A DNA stretch of 64,000 nt from Bryopsis sp. KO-2023 (taxonomy: Eukaryota > Chlorophyta > Ulvophyceae > Bryopsidales > Bryopsidaceae): contig BSYQ01000008.1 of assembly GCA_030272585.1 (NCBI GenBank), positions 4,030,001-4,094,000 of the forward strand. The letters run 5' to 3'. Shown here piece after piece: positions 41,649-51,822 of this stretch. Under the pieces are notes generated by a model that saw nothing but the letters and a program-made list of their open reading frames with translations, had not been told where the DNA came from and did no database searches. The first letter of the stretch is position 1, and every line of letters begins with the position of its first letter. A program made the position numbers and the translations under genes.

Positions 41649-44300
41649 TCAGTTTAACATTTTTTTTACATCGGGGAGGTTTTTCACCTCCTCCAATCTA
41701 GGACATTGCCTCACAGGATGACCCTTCTTTCCACAAAGATAACAATTATATCCCCCTCCCCCCTGGGGGTTCTGTCTTCCCTGATTGGCTTGTCCTCTTC
41801 CACGGTTACCACCACCGCGTCCACGTCCACCACCACCACGTCCTCCTCCTCGTCCTTGTTGCTGTTGCTGCTGCTGTTGCACTCCTGCGGCAGCTTGTGG
41901 TGGTGCTTGGGCTGGTGGTGTGGGGTTCTGCTGCTGCTGGCCCTGATTCTGGCCTTTCTTCTTTCTTCCACCACGCCAGACTCCTTTCTTTTTCTGATTG
42001 GTCTGCCCTCCTTGGCCTTGTGTTCCAACTTCAAGGGCTTCCAATCGTTCGGCGGATATGATGGCGGCCTCGACATCTCGAGGTACCGTTGCAGCGACTA
42101 ACTTCTGAACTTCACTCTTAAGTCCATCCACGAAGAGCAAATACTGGTGATCCTCTTCGAGGTCTGGAATCCTCAAGACTAACCGCTGAAACTCTTTGAC
42201 GAACTGTTTCACGGTTCCAGTCTGCTTGAGTTTGTGGAGGTCACGCCACGCTTCATCTCGATCACTAGAGAATTCGAAAGCTGTAGCTAAGCCATCCATG
42301 AAGTCCATCCAGTCACGGAAGGGTGGTCTTTCACCTCGGTGAATTTTCAACTCTTGCATCGTTAACCAATCCGAGGCAGCCCCATAAAGGTTAGTGGCCA
42401 TGATCGATTGCCACTGTGCTTCATGCACTCCGCAGGTTCTCAAGTACCGCGTCATGAGCACTTGCCATTTACGGGCTTTTGGTTCTCCACTTCCGTTAAA
42501 TGCGCGAGGCATCTGCAACTTGACGGTGCTAGGCAACCACTGTCCTTGCCTAGGAGGTCCTGGGCCTGCTGGTCCAGCGCCACCGCCACCTCCACCTCCA
42601 TCAGGAGGTCCACCGGGAGGTCCACCGCCTCCACCATCTCCACCGCCGCCACCACCTCCTCCGCCATCAGGCGCACCTGGAATACGGGAAGGTGGGCGGT
42701 TTCGTCTGTCGCGGTAATCATCACCGCCATCATCATTTGGGTCGTCATCACCAGGGTCTCCAAAGTTACCTCGCATGCGAGGAACTCGACTGGGTCCACC
42801 AGTAGACTCATATGAACCAAGTGCAGCAAAGGGATTATTTTCTACCCTTGCTCCCAAAGCACTTAACCCAAGTCCCAATCTTCCAGTACGTGTGGGGATC
42901 TGCATGGGTTCTTTTCCTTTCTCTTCTCTGACCTGTGCCTTAGCACGCTCAAGGTCAATTTGATATAACACTTCTGCTGAGGAGAGAACTCTTGGGTTAG
43001 TTCGTGTGGGTCTACGTGATCCATCGGCAGAGTCGGGTTCTGAGATGCGTATTCCAGGCTGAGCTCTTGTACTTGGAGGTATCAACTGAGGGAATGTGAA
43101 ATCAGCGTCTGGTGCGCTGTCCACTGCAGTGCATGGTGGTGCTTCTGCAGCAACAATTTCACCCTCCTCGACCTGTACTGCTGGAGGAGCCGGTATTGTT
43201 GAGGTTCCTGCCCCAACCATTCCTACCGCGAAGCTCTGGTCTAGTGGCGGCCATGATGCAGCCAACTGCTTTACTGATTTCTTCGGCAGCGGCATCCCAA
43301 AGGCTGAGTCCTCAGGCTCAGGAGAAGTTGATTCTTCTCGCTCTGGTGATACTGCTCGAGCATCACTTCCACTTTGGGCACTCTGACTTCCGCCACTCAC
43401 ATCCTCCATGCTTCGTTCCAGGCCAGATAATCTTAAGGCAACCACATCAGCTGCATCTTGCTGCTGATCCCAGGTTTTGGATGCCTTTTTCTCCAAGGCA
43501 ATCAAATCTTTTTGAATTGCTACTCTGGAGCTCTGCAAACGCTTCACCTCAGCACCTTGCTTATGCAAGGACACCCGAAACAATTCTAGAGTCCGTTCGA
43601 CTTTTTCGTTGGAATCCGCAACAGTTCCTAATAAGCCTTCAATTCTCCGCCCTTGAACAAGGGATAACTCGGAGAGTTGTTTTAACTGAAGTGCTGATGC
43701 TTCAGTTGCTTCTTTTAGGTCAGCAAAACGAGAGTCCGCTAGAATGTCTGCGGCATCCATTCTCCTCGTTATTGCGTCCACAGAAGCTTTGATCTCGGCT
43801 CTTTCTTTTCTATGGTCGATATCTTGGCGTAATAGCCTCTGCTCGTATCGACTATGTTGAGCCGCTACTGAATCCAGCTTCTCCTGTTGCGACACCACCG
43901 CATGCTGTGTGGCCTCAACCTGTCGCGCATGCTGGTGCTGTGTTTCCAGCGCCTGCCCGATCACCTCTGATGCGCCAGCCAGTTGGTTCGACACAGAGGC
44001 CTCAGTATGGGCTAGCCTCTGCCCCAGTGTCTGGTCAACTTGCTGCAGGTGACCCCTTAGCCCGTGGGCTAAATCGTCCACACGGTCATGGACCGCATCC
44101 ACATCCTCTCTTAAGGCTTCCGCATCAGCTCCCATGTCTATGTCGACAGCTGCTTGCTGGACATTGTGGATGTTCTGGACGTTTATTTGTTGATACACAA
44201 CATTGGGTGCGTCAGGCAATTCCTCATCGAACTCAGGTTCAATCCCTGGCTCTTCAACTTGAGGCTCGCGCACTGCCAATGCGTGTTCACGGTCAGCCAT
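41649..44300 (-). CDS. gag: Family C Gag, copy 3
   Basis: 883 aa, intact, CCHC knuckle present. It has the most private substitutions of the four: HARQVEAT, AEIKASVD, FRVSLHKQ, GLERSMED, DDPNDDGG and LEALEVGT. Most lie in the coiled N-terminal part or in low-complexity linkers; the gag core and knuckle are unchanged. Confidence 0.92.
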   Translation of the reverse strand: MADREHALAVREPQVEEPGIEPEFDEELPDAPNVVYQQINVQNIHNVQQAAVDIDMGADAEALREDVDAVHDRVDDLAHGLRGHLQQVDQTLGQRLAHTEASVSNQLAGASEVIGQALETQHQHARQVEATQHAVVSQQEKLDSVAAQHSRYEQRLLRQDIDHRKERAEIKASVDAITRRMDAADILADSRFADLKEATEASALQLKQLSELSLVQGRRIEGLLGTVADSNEKVERTLELFRVSLHKQGAEVKRLQSSRVAIQKDLIALEKKASKTWDQQQDAADVVALRLSGLERSMEDVSGGSQSAQSGSDARAVSPEREESTSPEPEDSAFGMPLPKKSVKQLAASWPPLDQSFAVGMVGAGTSTIPAPPAVQVEEGEIVAAEAPPCTAVDSAPDADFTFPQLIPPSTRAQPGIRISEPDSADGSRRPTRTNPRVLSSAEVLYQIDLERAKAQVREEKGKEPMQIPTRTGRLGLGLSALGARVENNPFAALGSYESTGGPSRVPRMRGNFGDPGDDDPNDDGGDDYRDRRNRPPSRIPGAPDGGGGGGGGGDGGGGGPPGGPPDGGGGGGGAGPAGPGPPRQGQWLPSTVKLQMPRAFNGSGEPKARKWQVLMTRYLRTCGVHEAQWQSIMATNLYGAASDWLTMQELKIHRGERPPFRDWMDFMDGLATAFEFSSDRDEAWRDLHKLKQTGTVKQFVKEFQRLVLRIPDLEEDHQYLLFVDGLKSEVQKLVAATVPRDVEAAIISAERLEALEVGTQGQGGQTNQKKKGVWRGGRKKKGQNQGQQQQNPTPPAQAPPQAAAGVQQQQQQQQGRGGGRGGGGRGRGGGNRGRGQANQGRQNPQGGGGYNCYLCGKKGHPVRQCPRLEEVKNLPDVKKMLN
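41652..41667 (-). promoter_or_regulatory. Candidate -1 frameshift region, copy 3
   Basis: A8 run and G TTA AAC before the gag TGA, as in copies 1 and 2. Confidence 0.55.
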
Positions 44301-44431
44301 GGTCTCTCAGCCACTATTTGGGAGTACTCAACAACCACGGTTGGAGTTTCTCTCTACCAAACAAACAAACAAAAACGTTTGTTGCGCCACGTTCACAAGT
44401 TTCGATCTCAAGAACTTAAAGTTCTTGCCTC

Positions 44432-44443
44432 GCTCCGAAACCA
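44432..44443 (-). promoter_or_regulatory. Primer-binding site, copy 3
   Basis: TGGTTTCGGAGC on the minus strand, two bases inside the 5' LTR. Confidence 0.7.
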
Positions 44444-44445
44444 AT

Positions 44446-44867
44446 TGATAGTGAAGCTTGTGGGTGACGCAATAGTGGTCGGCTGTGTTGGTTGGATTCG
44501 TGATAACTTGCTGGCTAACGCAAGTATACTTGTGGGGTTTGTTGCTTTAGACAACTCTCTAGCTAGCGCGGTTGTGAACGCTACTAGAGCACTTAGTTGG
44601 ATAAGTGATTGCGTCAGGCAAACACTTAGACACACACACACACAAACACACACACAAGCGGGAACACACCAATCCCACGAATCCCGAGTTCTTACAAAGT
44701 AAAGAAGAATGTCAAAACAACGAGTGGGCCTCTTAAGTACCTCTAAGTGTAGTACGCTGACGCATGCCCCAAACTCTGGGTCTAATCTGTCTTACTCGTG
44801 AACCCACATGCGTCAGCCACCCTCGGCTCTATCCCAAACTACCTCGTATAGCGCTAAAAGACTAACA
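44446..44867 (-). repeat. 5' LTR of copy 3
   Basis: 422 bp, partner of 34771-35190, with the shared AAGTAAAGAAGAATG and CGTATAGCGC signature and a slightly longer CA-repeat. Confidence 0.92.
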
Positions 44868-46366
44868 GGTGGTCGAGCGTAGCGTTTATTTTGGTTCGAA
44901 AAGGTTTTAGATAGTTAAGAGTTCTGGTACAGAACGAAAGATTTTGGGTTCTTTTGGGGTTTACCATTTTTATTTCGATATGGAGTTTTCGACTCAACGA
45001 CAAGTGGCAGGTTTCTTTTGAACGAAGAGGTTTTGGTTGCAAAAGAAAACGGACTGTCATACATTTGGGGTTGCATGTTCGAAAAGAAAGAATACCTTTG
45101 GAAAGAGGAAGGCTGCTTTGACAAAAGGAAAAAAAAAAAAGAAAGAAGCTATTGTGAGATTTTCACAGATATGTTAGCCTTGGGGTCGATTTTGAACGAT
45201 AAACAGGACAGACCTCGACCTTATTCTGATTTTGGACGATTATATCCCCATGCGTTTACGTCACTGACTAGTTATATTTCTGCTAAGAGGCAATTGGAAT
45301 ACTATTGAGTTGGAGTCACCGAGCGGGATGCTCAGGGACATGTGTTCATGCACTCGAGAAAGAGCTTCGAGTCGGACGACATGAAGATAGAAGTTCGTTT
45401 CGACGACGCATGAACCAGGACCAACATGGAGTGTGTGGAGACCGTTCAACGAGGACAGGACGCTTGCTGCCAAACGAGTATTGACAGGACACTGCAGGAA
45501 TAGCATTGAGTACACCATTGAGCTGAGACGACGCCTACACCTCATGTGAACGAAGACGAGGGCCAGGGCCAATGGCCCAGGGGGCGTGCTTTGAGCAGGA
45601 TTCATGCTTTGGCCAGGGAGCGTTTGGGGCGTGCTTTGAACGTGTTTTGGACGTGGAGGGCGAACTTACCTACCACCCAAACGAGTCTCAAGAAAAACAC
45701 AACAGTCGTCAGTGGAGTTCTCAGCAAAACTGGATCTGCGGAGTTGACCTGTTTCTTCGATGAAAAGAGGCTGTTTGTGATCCTCCTCACTTCTCTTCGG
45801 ACGCTACACATCCTGTGGCCAAAACAAATCTGCTGGCCATTTGGGTTACCAACGTTTTGGAGGGCCAAAACTCGTTGGGGGAGGAGGCACAAGTGGATGC
45901 AGAAGTGGAACGACATGCGATAAAAAGGGAACCAGCCCATTGAACAAAGTAATTATACTCGTGGGATTGTCCCAACGGAGCCGGACGCATTTCCTTCTCC
46001 ACCAGTTCGAACCAACATGCGGACCTAAAGAGGTTTGCATTGCGCTACGTGGCCAACGAGCCACACCAGAGGCTAGCAACACCAAGGACAGTTGTTGAGC
46101 CGACTTGATCACGCCGAACACAAGAGGTATCACGGCAGAGGAAGGACCGTGGACCATCTTGCTCGGGCAATCGCAATGGACTGGGTGATGGTATGAGGAT
46201 ACGCCAGGACGCCGGCGGAAAGGTTGCTGAACCGACCTCGCTTCACCAAGCAAGGAGGAGCACATCACCATGAGTCTCAAGAAGAACTAAACACAGTTCA
46301 TGAGATTCGCGGCCGTAGCTGATTGCGGACGATAGGAGGATCAAGGATGCACAAGTTTGTACCAAG
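44868..46366. other. Unassigned sequence between copy 3 and a decayed LTR-like stretch
   Basis: About 1.5 kb. Open frames are short and without motifs. A 14-bp direct repeat (GGGGCGTGCTTTGA) occurs near 45580 and 45628, and a long A-run near 45130. It may be the 3' part of a decayed plus-strand retroelement, judging from the promoter/poly(A) pair that follows, but no protein domain supports this. Confidence 0.3.
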
Positions 46367-46434
46367 TATAAATACGGCCGGAAAAGGAATTTCCTAAGGC
46401 TCGAATACATGGATACACTTGAGGCACAATAAAG
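46367..46434 (+). promoter_or_regulatory. TATAAATA and AATAAA pair, possible remnant LTR
   Basis: TATAAATA at 46367 followed 62 bp later by AATAAA at 46429, on the plus strand. This short promoter-to-poly(A) spacing is typical of an LTR, where the transcript begins and ends in the same repeat. No partner copy is in the window and the LTR edges cannot be fixed. Confidence 0.3.
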
Positions 46435-47467
46435 GATTATCTACACGCATCACCAAGCTATCTCAGCTCAAGAACAGGGAGTACATATCAACGAGTACGA
46501 TCACTGAATCTAGAAGTGATTGTGGACGAGGAGCTCGATTGAAATTGGAGCTCAAAGAAAGCGTAAAGGAAATTCTGTACACGAGCTAAGCTCTACAAGA
46601 TGTGGACCATCGAGGGGAAGCAAAAGCTCGAAGAATTCATATTCTAGTGACGTTTAGGCTTGGGCCTGGAATCAAGATATCTTGGAACATAAGTGTTACA
46701 GCTCCGTGGGTTATGAGCTGTGTAACGAACTGAGGGTGGGGCGATAGACACACACGAGCACACTTGAAGGGAAAGATAACTTACAGAATAATGAACGTTC
46801 GAACCTAGCACAGAGCCCTCCTTGTAACCTCTGTAGTACAATCGTACTCTGAGGTGACCCCTGTACTATCCCGTACCACCAAGTCAGACGTGCAGCTGTC
46901 TGTACCACACATGCGCTACAAACGCCGCCTCTTATCTAGTAAATCGTCCCGACTCTAAATAAGAAGATTGTCTGCTTGGAATGGTCAAATAAATTCAATA
47001 ATCATTTCAATCAATTCCAAATCCTAAAAACATAATCAAACTGAAAATCCCCAACCTTTTGATTCCCCCAGAAAACCCACCACTGTCTCTGACGGTCTTG
47101 CGCGGCTACCACTGCGTCCACAGCATACTCTAGCTCCTTGCGCGCTCCAACAGTCCGCCATATCGACGGTGGTGTTTCTGATCCAGTACCTCCAAACTCC
47201 TCTGCAGCAGTCCCCACAGTCGGCTGTTCACGCTAGCGGGATAACCGGTGTCTGCTCAGTCCTTCCCTTTAGCGCTAGGTAAACGTCCACCAAAACTGTC
47301 CCATACCAGCCCCAGTGGCGGTGCTGCCACCGGCCAACTGAAATCAGCGGATATGCTGAGAGTTTGTCGGCTCCTCGTTGAGTTCCACTTATTTCAGAAC
47401 TGGTTTAAGCTCCCCTCGCCTCTGTCCGCCACTTGTTCTCGACGACGATAGATGTCCTCCCCAACAT
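46435..47467. other. Probable 3' untranslated region and 3' LTR area of element B, unresolved
   Basis: Lies downstream of the element B chromodomain on the minus strand, where its 3' LTR is expected. Near-palindrome GTTACAGCTC...GAGCTGTGTAAC at 46695-46726 starts one base after a TG and could mark an LTR edge. The matching 5' LTR would be right of the window, so boundaries cannot be set. No ORF with motifs. Confidence 0.3.
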
Positions 47468-48348
47468 CTACCCCAAGCGTGCGGCAGCGCGGTATTCAGC
47501 TACAGCAAGTGGTGCGTTCTGCAGTTCATCGTCCGGTAACCACAGTGCCTCCTCCATGCCATATCCTCGCCACTTAACCAAGTACTCCAGGATCGTTCGC
47601 CGACCCCTTCTCCTTTCCCGGTGGTCCACAACTCGCTCTACTTCATATTCTTCTTCTCCTTCCACCAAATCCGCCGGTGGAGCTTCCAATTCACGGCGGC
47701 CATACTGCTGAGTGGAATGGAACTCACGCAGTAATGATACGTGGAAGACGTTGTGGATTCGCCACCCTCGAGGAAGTTCAAGACGATATGCAACATCCCC
47801 GACTTTCGCCAGGATGCGGAACGGACCTACATAGCGTGCCTGTAGTTTCTTGCTTGGCCCGCTGTGCATCAGCTCAATGTTCTTCGTCCGCAGTAGGACA
47901 CGTTCTCCCACAGCAAAGTTTTGATCGCGTCGGCTCTGGTCCGCCAATCGCTTCATTCTTACTCTTGCTGCCCCCAGATAGTTTTGTGCGGTTCTTAAGT
48001 CTCTTTGAATCCGCTGGGTGAACTGTCTTACCCCTTCCGCTCGCGCCTGTAGTGCGCCAGACACAAGTGCAGCGGGATGCTCCGGATGTATCCCATAGTT
48101 GAGATAAAATGGTGTATAGCGGGTAGCAGAGTGAACGCCATTATTATAGACATACTCCACTTGCGCCAACCGAAGATCCCAGTCGTTTTGTCTCTCAGAA
48201 ACGTACGCCCTCAGCGTTTCTTGTACAGTTCGGATATCCCGCTCCGTAATTCCATCTGTTTGCGGGTGAAAGGCGGTCGACATGCGGAGCTCTCCGCCCA
48301 GCATCGCCCAGAGTGCTCGCCAAAACTCACTCGTGAACCTTACGTCGC
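47468..48348 (-). pseudogene. pol: Element B Pol, 3' part: end of integrase and chromodomain
   Basis: The frame enters at the copy 4 junction (48348) and stops at 47468. It begins just after the second catalytic aspartate of integrase and carries the third catalytic residue, the Glu of HPQTDGITERD. After the integrase C-terminal region comes a chromodomain (EEYEVERVVDHR, YLVKWRGY, ALWLPDDEL), which in this class binds methylated histone tails and directs integration to heterochromatin. The first internal ATG is at 48304 but is not a native start. Broken by the insertion, otherwise without stops. Confidence 0.88.
48344..48348. repeat. Target-site duplication of copy 4, left (GTCGC)
   Basis: GTCGC directly before the 5' LTR. 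The same five bases follow the 3' LTR at 58444-58448. Confidence 0.9.
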
Positions 48349-48768
48349 TGTTAGTCTTTTAGCGCTCACGAGGTAGTTTGGGATAGAGCCGAGGGTGGCT
48401 GACGCATGTGGGTTCACGAGTAAGACAGATTAGACCCAGAGTTTGGGGCATGCGTCAGCGTACTACACTTAGGGGTACTTAAGAGGCCCACTCGTTGTTT
48501 TGACACTCATAGTTACTTTGTAAGAACTCGGGATTCGTGGGATTGGTGTGTTCCCGCTTGTGTGTGTGTTTGTGTGTGTGTGTGTTAAGTGTTTGCCTGA
48601 CGCAATCACTTCCCAACCTAAGTGCTCTAGTAGCGTTCACAACCGCGCTAGCTAGAGAGTTGTCTAAAGCAACAAACCCCACAAGTATACTTGCGTTAGC
48701 CAGCAAGTTATCACGAATCCACCCAACACAGCCAACCACTATTGCGTCACCCACAAGCTTCACTATCA
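48349..48768 (+). repeat. 5' LTR of copy 4
   Basis: 420 bp, TGTTAGTC...CACTATCA. Apparently identical to 58024-58443. Confidence 0.95.
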
Positions 48769-48770
48769 AT

Positions 48771-48782
48771 TGGTTTCGGAGC
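48771..48782 (+). promoter_or_regulatory. Primer-binding site, copy 4
   Basis: TGGTTTCGGAGC two bases after the LTR. Confidence 0.72.
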
Positions 48783-48913
48783 GAGGCAAGAACTTTAAGT
48801 TCTTGAGATCGAAACTTGTGAACGTGGCGCAACAAACGTTTTTGTTTGTTTGTTTGGTAGAGAGAAACTCCAACCGTGGTTGTTGAGTACTCCCAAATAG
48901 TGGCTGAGAGACC

Positions 48914-51565
48914 ATGGCTGACCGTGAACACGCATTGGCAGTGCGCGAGCCTCAAGTTGAAGAGCCAGGGATTGAACCTGAGTTCGATGAGGAATTGCCT
49001 GACGCACCCAATGTGGTGTACCAACAAATAAACGTCCAGAACATCCACAATGTCCAGCAAGCAGCTGTCGACATAGACATGGGAGCTGATGCGGAAGCCT
49101 TAAGAGAGGATGTGGATGCGGTCCATGACCGTGTGGACGATTTAGCCCACGGGCTAAGGGGTCACCTGCAGCAAGTTGACCAGACACTGGGGCAGAGGCT
49201 AGCCCATACTGAGGCCTCTGTGTCGAACCAACTGGCTGGCGCATCAGAGGTGATCGGGCAGGCGCTGGAAACACAGCACCAGCATGCGCAACAGGTTGAG
49301 GCCACACAGCATGCGGTGGTGTCGCAACAGGAGAAGCTGGATTCAGTAGCGGCTCAACATAGTCGATACGAGCAGAGGCTATTACGCCAAGATATCGATC
49401 ATAGAAAAGAAAGAGCCGAGATCAGAGCTTCTGTGGATGCAATAACGAGGAGAATGGATGCCGCAGACATTCTAGCGGACTCTCGTTTTGCTGACCTAAA
49501 AGAAACGGCTGAAGCATCAGCACTTCAGCTAAAACAACTCTCCGAGTTATCCCTTGTCCAAGGGCGGAGAATTGAAGGCTTATTAGGAACTGTTGCGGAT
49601 TCCAACGAAAAAGTCGAACGGACTCTAGAATTGTTTCGGGAGTCCTTGCATAAACAAGGTGCTGAGGTGAAGCGTTTGCAGAGCTCAAGAGTAGCAATTC
49701 AAAAAGATTTGATTGCCTTGGAGAAAAAGGCATCCAAGACCTGGGATCAGCAGCAAGATGCAGCTGATGTGGTTGCCTTAAGATTATCTGGCCTGGAACA
49801 AAGCATGGGGGATGTGAGTGGCGGAAGTCAGAGTGCCCAAAGTGGAAGTGATGCTCGTGCAGTATCACCAGAGCGTGAAGAATCAACTTCCCCTGAGCCT
49901 GAGGACTCAGCCTTTGGGATGCCACTGCCGAAGAAATCAGTAAAGCAGTTGGCTGCATCATGGCCGCCACTAGACCAGAGCTTCGCGGTAGGAATGGTTG
50001 GGGCAGGAACCTCAACAATACCGGCTCCTCCAGCAGTACAGGCCGAGGAGGGTGAAATTGTTGCTGCAGAAGCACCACCATGCACTGCAGTGGACAGCGC
50101 ACCAGACGCTGATTTCACATTCCCTCAATTGATATCTCCAAGTACAAGAGCTCAGCCTGGAGTACGCATCTCAGAACCCGACTCTGCCGATGGATCACGT
50201 AGACCCACACGAACTAACCCAAGAGTTCTCTCCTCAGCAGAAGTGTTATATCAAATTGACCTTGAGCGTGCTAAGGCACAGGTCAGAGAAGAGAAAGGAA
50301 AAGAACCCATGCAGATCCCCACACGTACTGGAAGATTGGGACTTGGGTTAAGTGCTTTGGGAGCAAGGGTAGAAAATAATCCCTTTGCTGCACTTGGTTC
50401 ATATGAGTCTACTGGTGGACCCAGTCGAGTTCCTCGCATGCGAGGTAACTTTGGAGACCCTGGTGATGACGACCCAGATGATGATGGCGGTGATGATTAC
50501 CGCGACAGACGAAACCGCCCGCCTTCCCGCATTCCAGGTGCGCCTGATGGCGGTGGAGATGGTGGCGGCGGTGGAGATGGTGGAGGCGGTGGACCTCCCG
50601 GTGGACCTCCTGGTGGAGGTGGAGGTGGAGGTGGCGCTGGACCAGCAGGCCCAGGACCTCCTAGGCAAGGACAGTGGTTGCCTAGCACCGTCAAGTTGCA
50701 AATGCCTCGCGCATTTAACGGAAGTGGAGAACCAAAAGCCCGTAAATGGCAAGTGCTCATGACGCGGTACTTGAGAACCTGCGGAGTGCATGAAGCACAG
50801 TGGCAATCGATTATGGCCACTAACCTTTATGGGGCTGCCTCGGATTGGTTAACGATGCAAGAGTTGAAAATTCACCGAGGTGAAAGACCACCCTTCCGTG
50901 ACTGGATGGACTTCATGGATGGCTTAGCTACAGCTTTCGAATTCTCTAGTGATCGAGATGAAGCGTGGCGTGACCTCCACAAACTCAAGCAGACTGGGAC
51001 AGTGAAACAGTTTGTAAAAGAGTTTCAGCGCTTGATCTTGAGAATTCCAGACCTCGAAGAGGATCACCAATATTTACTCTTCGTTGACGGACTCAAGAGT
51101 GAAGTTCAAAAGCTGGTCGCTGCAACGGTACCTCGAGATGTCGAGGCTGCCATCATATCCGCCGAAAGATTGGAAGCCCTTGGAGTTGGAACACAAGGCC
51201 AAGGAGGGCAAACCAATCCGAAAAAGAAAGGAGTCTGGCGTGGTGGAAGAAAGAAGAAAGGCCAGAATCAGGGTCAGCAGCAGCAGAACCCTACACCACC
51301 AGCCCAAGCACCACCACAAGCTGCCGCAGGAGTGCAACAGCAGCAGCAACAGCAACAAGGACGAGGAGGAGGACGTGGTGGTGGTGGACGTGGACGCGGT
51401 GGTGGTAACCGTGGAAGAGGACAAGCCAATCAGGGAAGACAGAACCCCCAGGGGGGCGGGGGATATCATTGTTATCTTTGTGGAAAGAAGGGTCACCCTG
51501 TGAGGCAATGTCCTAAGTTAGAGGAGGTGAAAAACCTCCCTAATGTAAAACAAATGTTAAACTGA
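48914..51565 (+). CDS. gag: Family C Gag, copy 4
   Basis: 883 aa structural protein that would form the particle and package RNA. Order: residues ~20-330 mostly helical with long coiled-coil stretches, rich in Gln, Glu and Ala; ~330-540 acidic and Pro/Ser-rich; ~560-610 a glycine-run linker; ~620-770 a retrotransposon gag core (PRAFNGSGEPKARKWQVLM onward, with WLTMQELK and an EFQRL helix); a Gln-rich and then Arg-Gly-rich segment; and a CCHC knuckle C853-x2-C-x4-H861-x4-C866. Very long for a Ty3-type Gag, mainly because of the coiled N-terminal part. ATG context is good (ACC before it). Copy-specific: GYHCYLCG at the knuckle, and VKQMLN at the C-terminus, which interrupts the A8 run of the other copies. 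Confidence 0.93.
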   Translation: MADREHALAVREPQVEEPGIEPEFDEELPDAPNVVYQQINVQNIHNVQQAAVDIDMGADAEALREDVDAVHDRVDDLAHGLRGHLQQVDQTLGQRLAHTEASVSNQLAGASEVIGQALETQHQHAQQVEATQHAVVSQQEKLDSVAAQHSRYEQRLLRQDIDHRKERAEIRASVDAITRRMDAADILADSRFADLKETAEASALQLKQLSELSLVQGRRIEGLLGTVADSNEKVERTLELFRESLHKQGAEVKRLQSSRVAIQKDLIALEKKASKTWDQQQDAADVVALRLSGLEQSMGDVSGGSQSAQSGSDARAVSPEREESTSPEPEDSAFGMPLPKKSVKQLAASWPPLDQSFAVGMVGAGTSTIPAPPAVQAEEGEIVAAEAPPCTAVDSAPDADFTFPQLISPSTRAQPGVRISEPDSADGSRRPTRTNPRVLSSAEVLYQIDLERAKAQVREEKGKEPMQIPTRTGRLGLGLSALGARVENNPFAALGSYESTGGPSRVPRMRGNFGDPGDDDPDDDGGDDYRDRRNRPPSRIPGAPDGGGDGGGGGDGGGGGPPGGPPGGGGGGGGAGPAGPGPPRQGQWLPSTVKLQMPRAFNGSGEPKARKWQVLMTRYLRTCGVHEAQWQSIMATNLYGAASDWLTMQELKIHRGERPPFRDWMDFMDGLATAFEFSSDRDEAWRDLHKLKQTGTVKQFVKEFQRLILRIPDLEEDHQYLLFVDGLKSEVQKLVAATVPRDVEAAIISAERLEALGVGTQGQGGQTNPKKKGVWRGGRKKKGQNQGQQQQNPTPPAQAPPQAAAGVQQQQQQQQGRGGGRGGGGRGRGGGNRGRGQANQGRQNPQGGGGYHCYLCGKKGHPVRQCPKLEEVKNLPNVKQMLN
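51556..51562 (+). promoter_or_regulatory. Candidate -1 frameshift site, copy 4 (G TTA AAC)
   Basis: G TTA AAC directly followed by the gag stop TGA. The alternative A-run of the other copies is broken by a C here, leaving only this heptamer. The -1 frame continues open into pol through a strongly basic segment. Confidence 0.55.
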
Positions 51566-51822
51566 CCGCCAGGCAGGAAACTGCTTCGTCTGAGCCTGGC
51601 CGACGCAAACGTCGTAAGCGAAATAGAGTTCGTAGGCGGCGTAGGAAGCATAGATCAAAAGTAGGTGCCTCGAAAAAGGTTAAAAGTACTCACAGCGGAA
51701 AACCTGAGGAGCGGACTAGTACACCGCGTGAAGAGAGAACAGAGACACTCTCCACATCTACCCAATCGGCACATGACAACTGCGATTGGAAAAATGAACA
51801 GAAGGAAAGCACACCGGATGAG

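Larger units (their letters stand above)
34771..44867 (-). mobile_element. Family C chromovirus copy 3, complete
   Basis: 10,097 bp with both LTRs, primer-binding site, gag, pol, third ORF and polypurine tract. Its two LTRs share private bases (AAGTAAAGAAGAATG and CGTATAGCGC), so they belong to one insertion. They differ at a few positions and in CA-repeat length, so this copy is older than copy 4. Flanks are CACTT on the left and GGTGG on the right, so no duplication is visible. Confidence 0.92.

Noticed and set aside
45018..45308. 96-aa frame after copy 3
   Set aside because: Contains a long Lys run from an A-tract and no recognisable domain.
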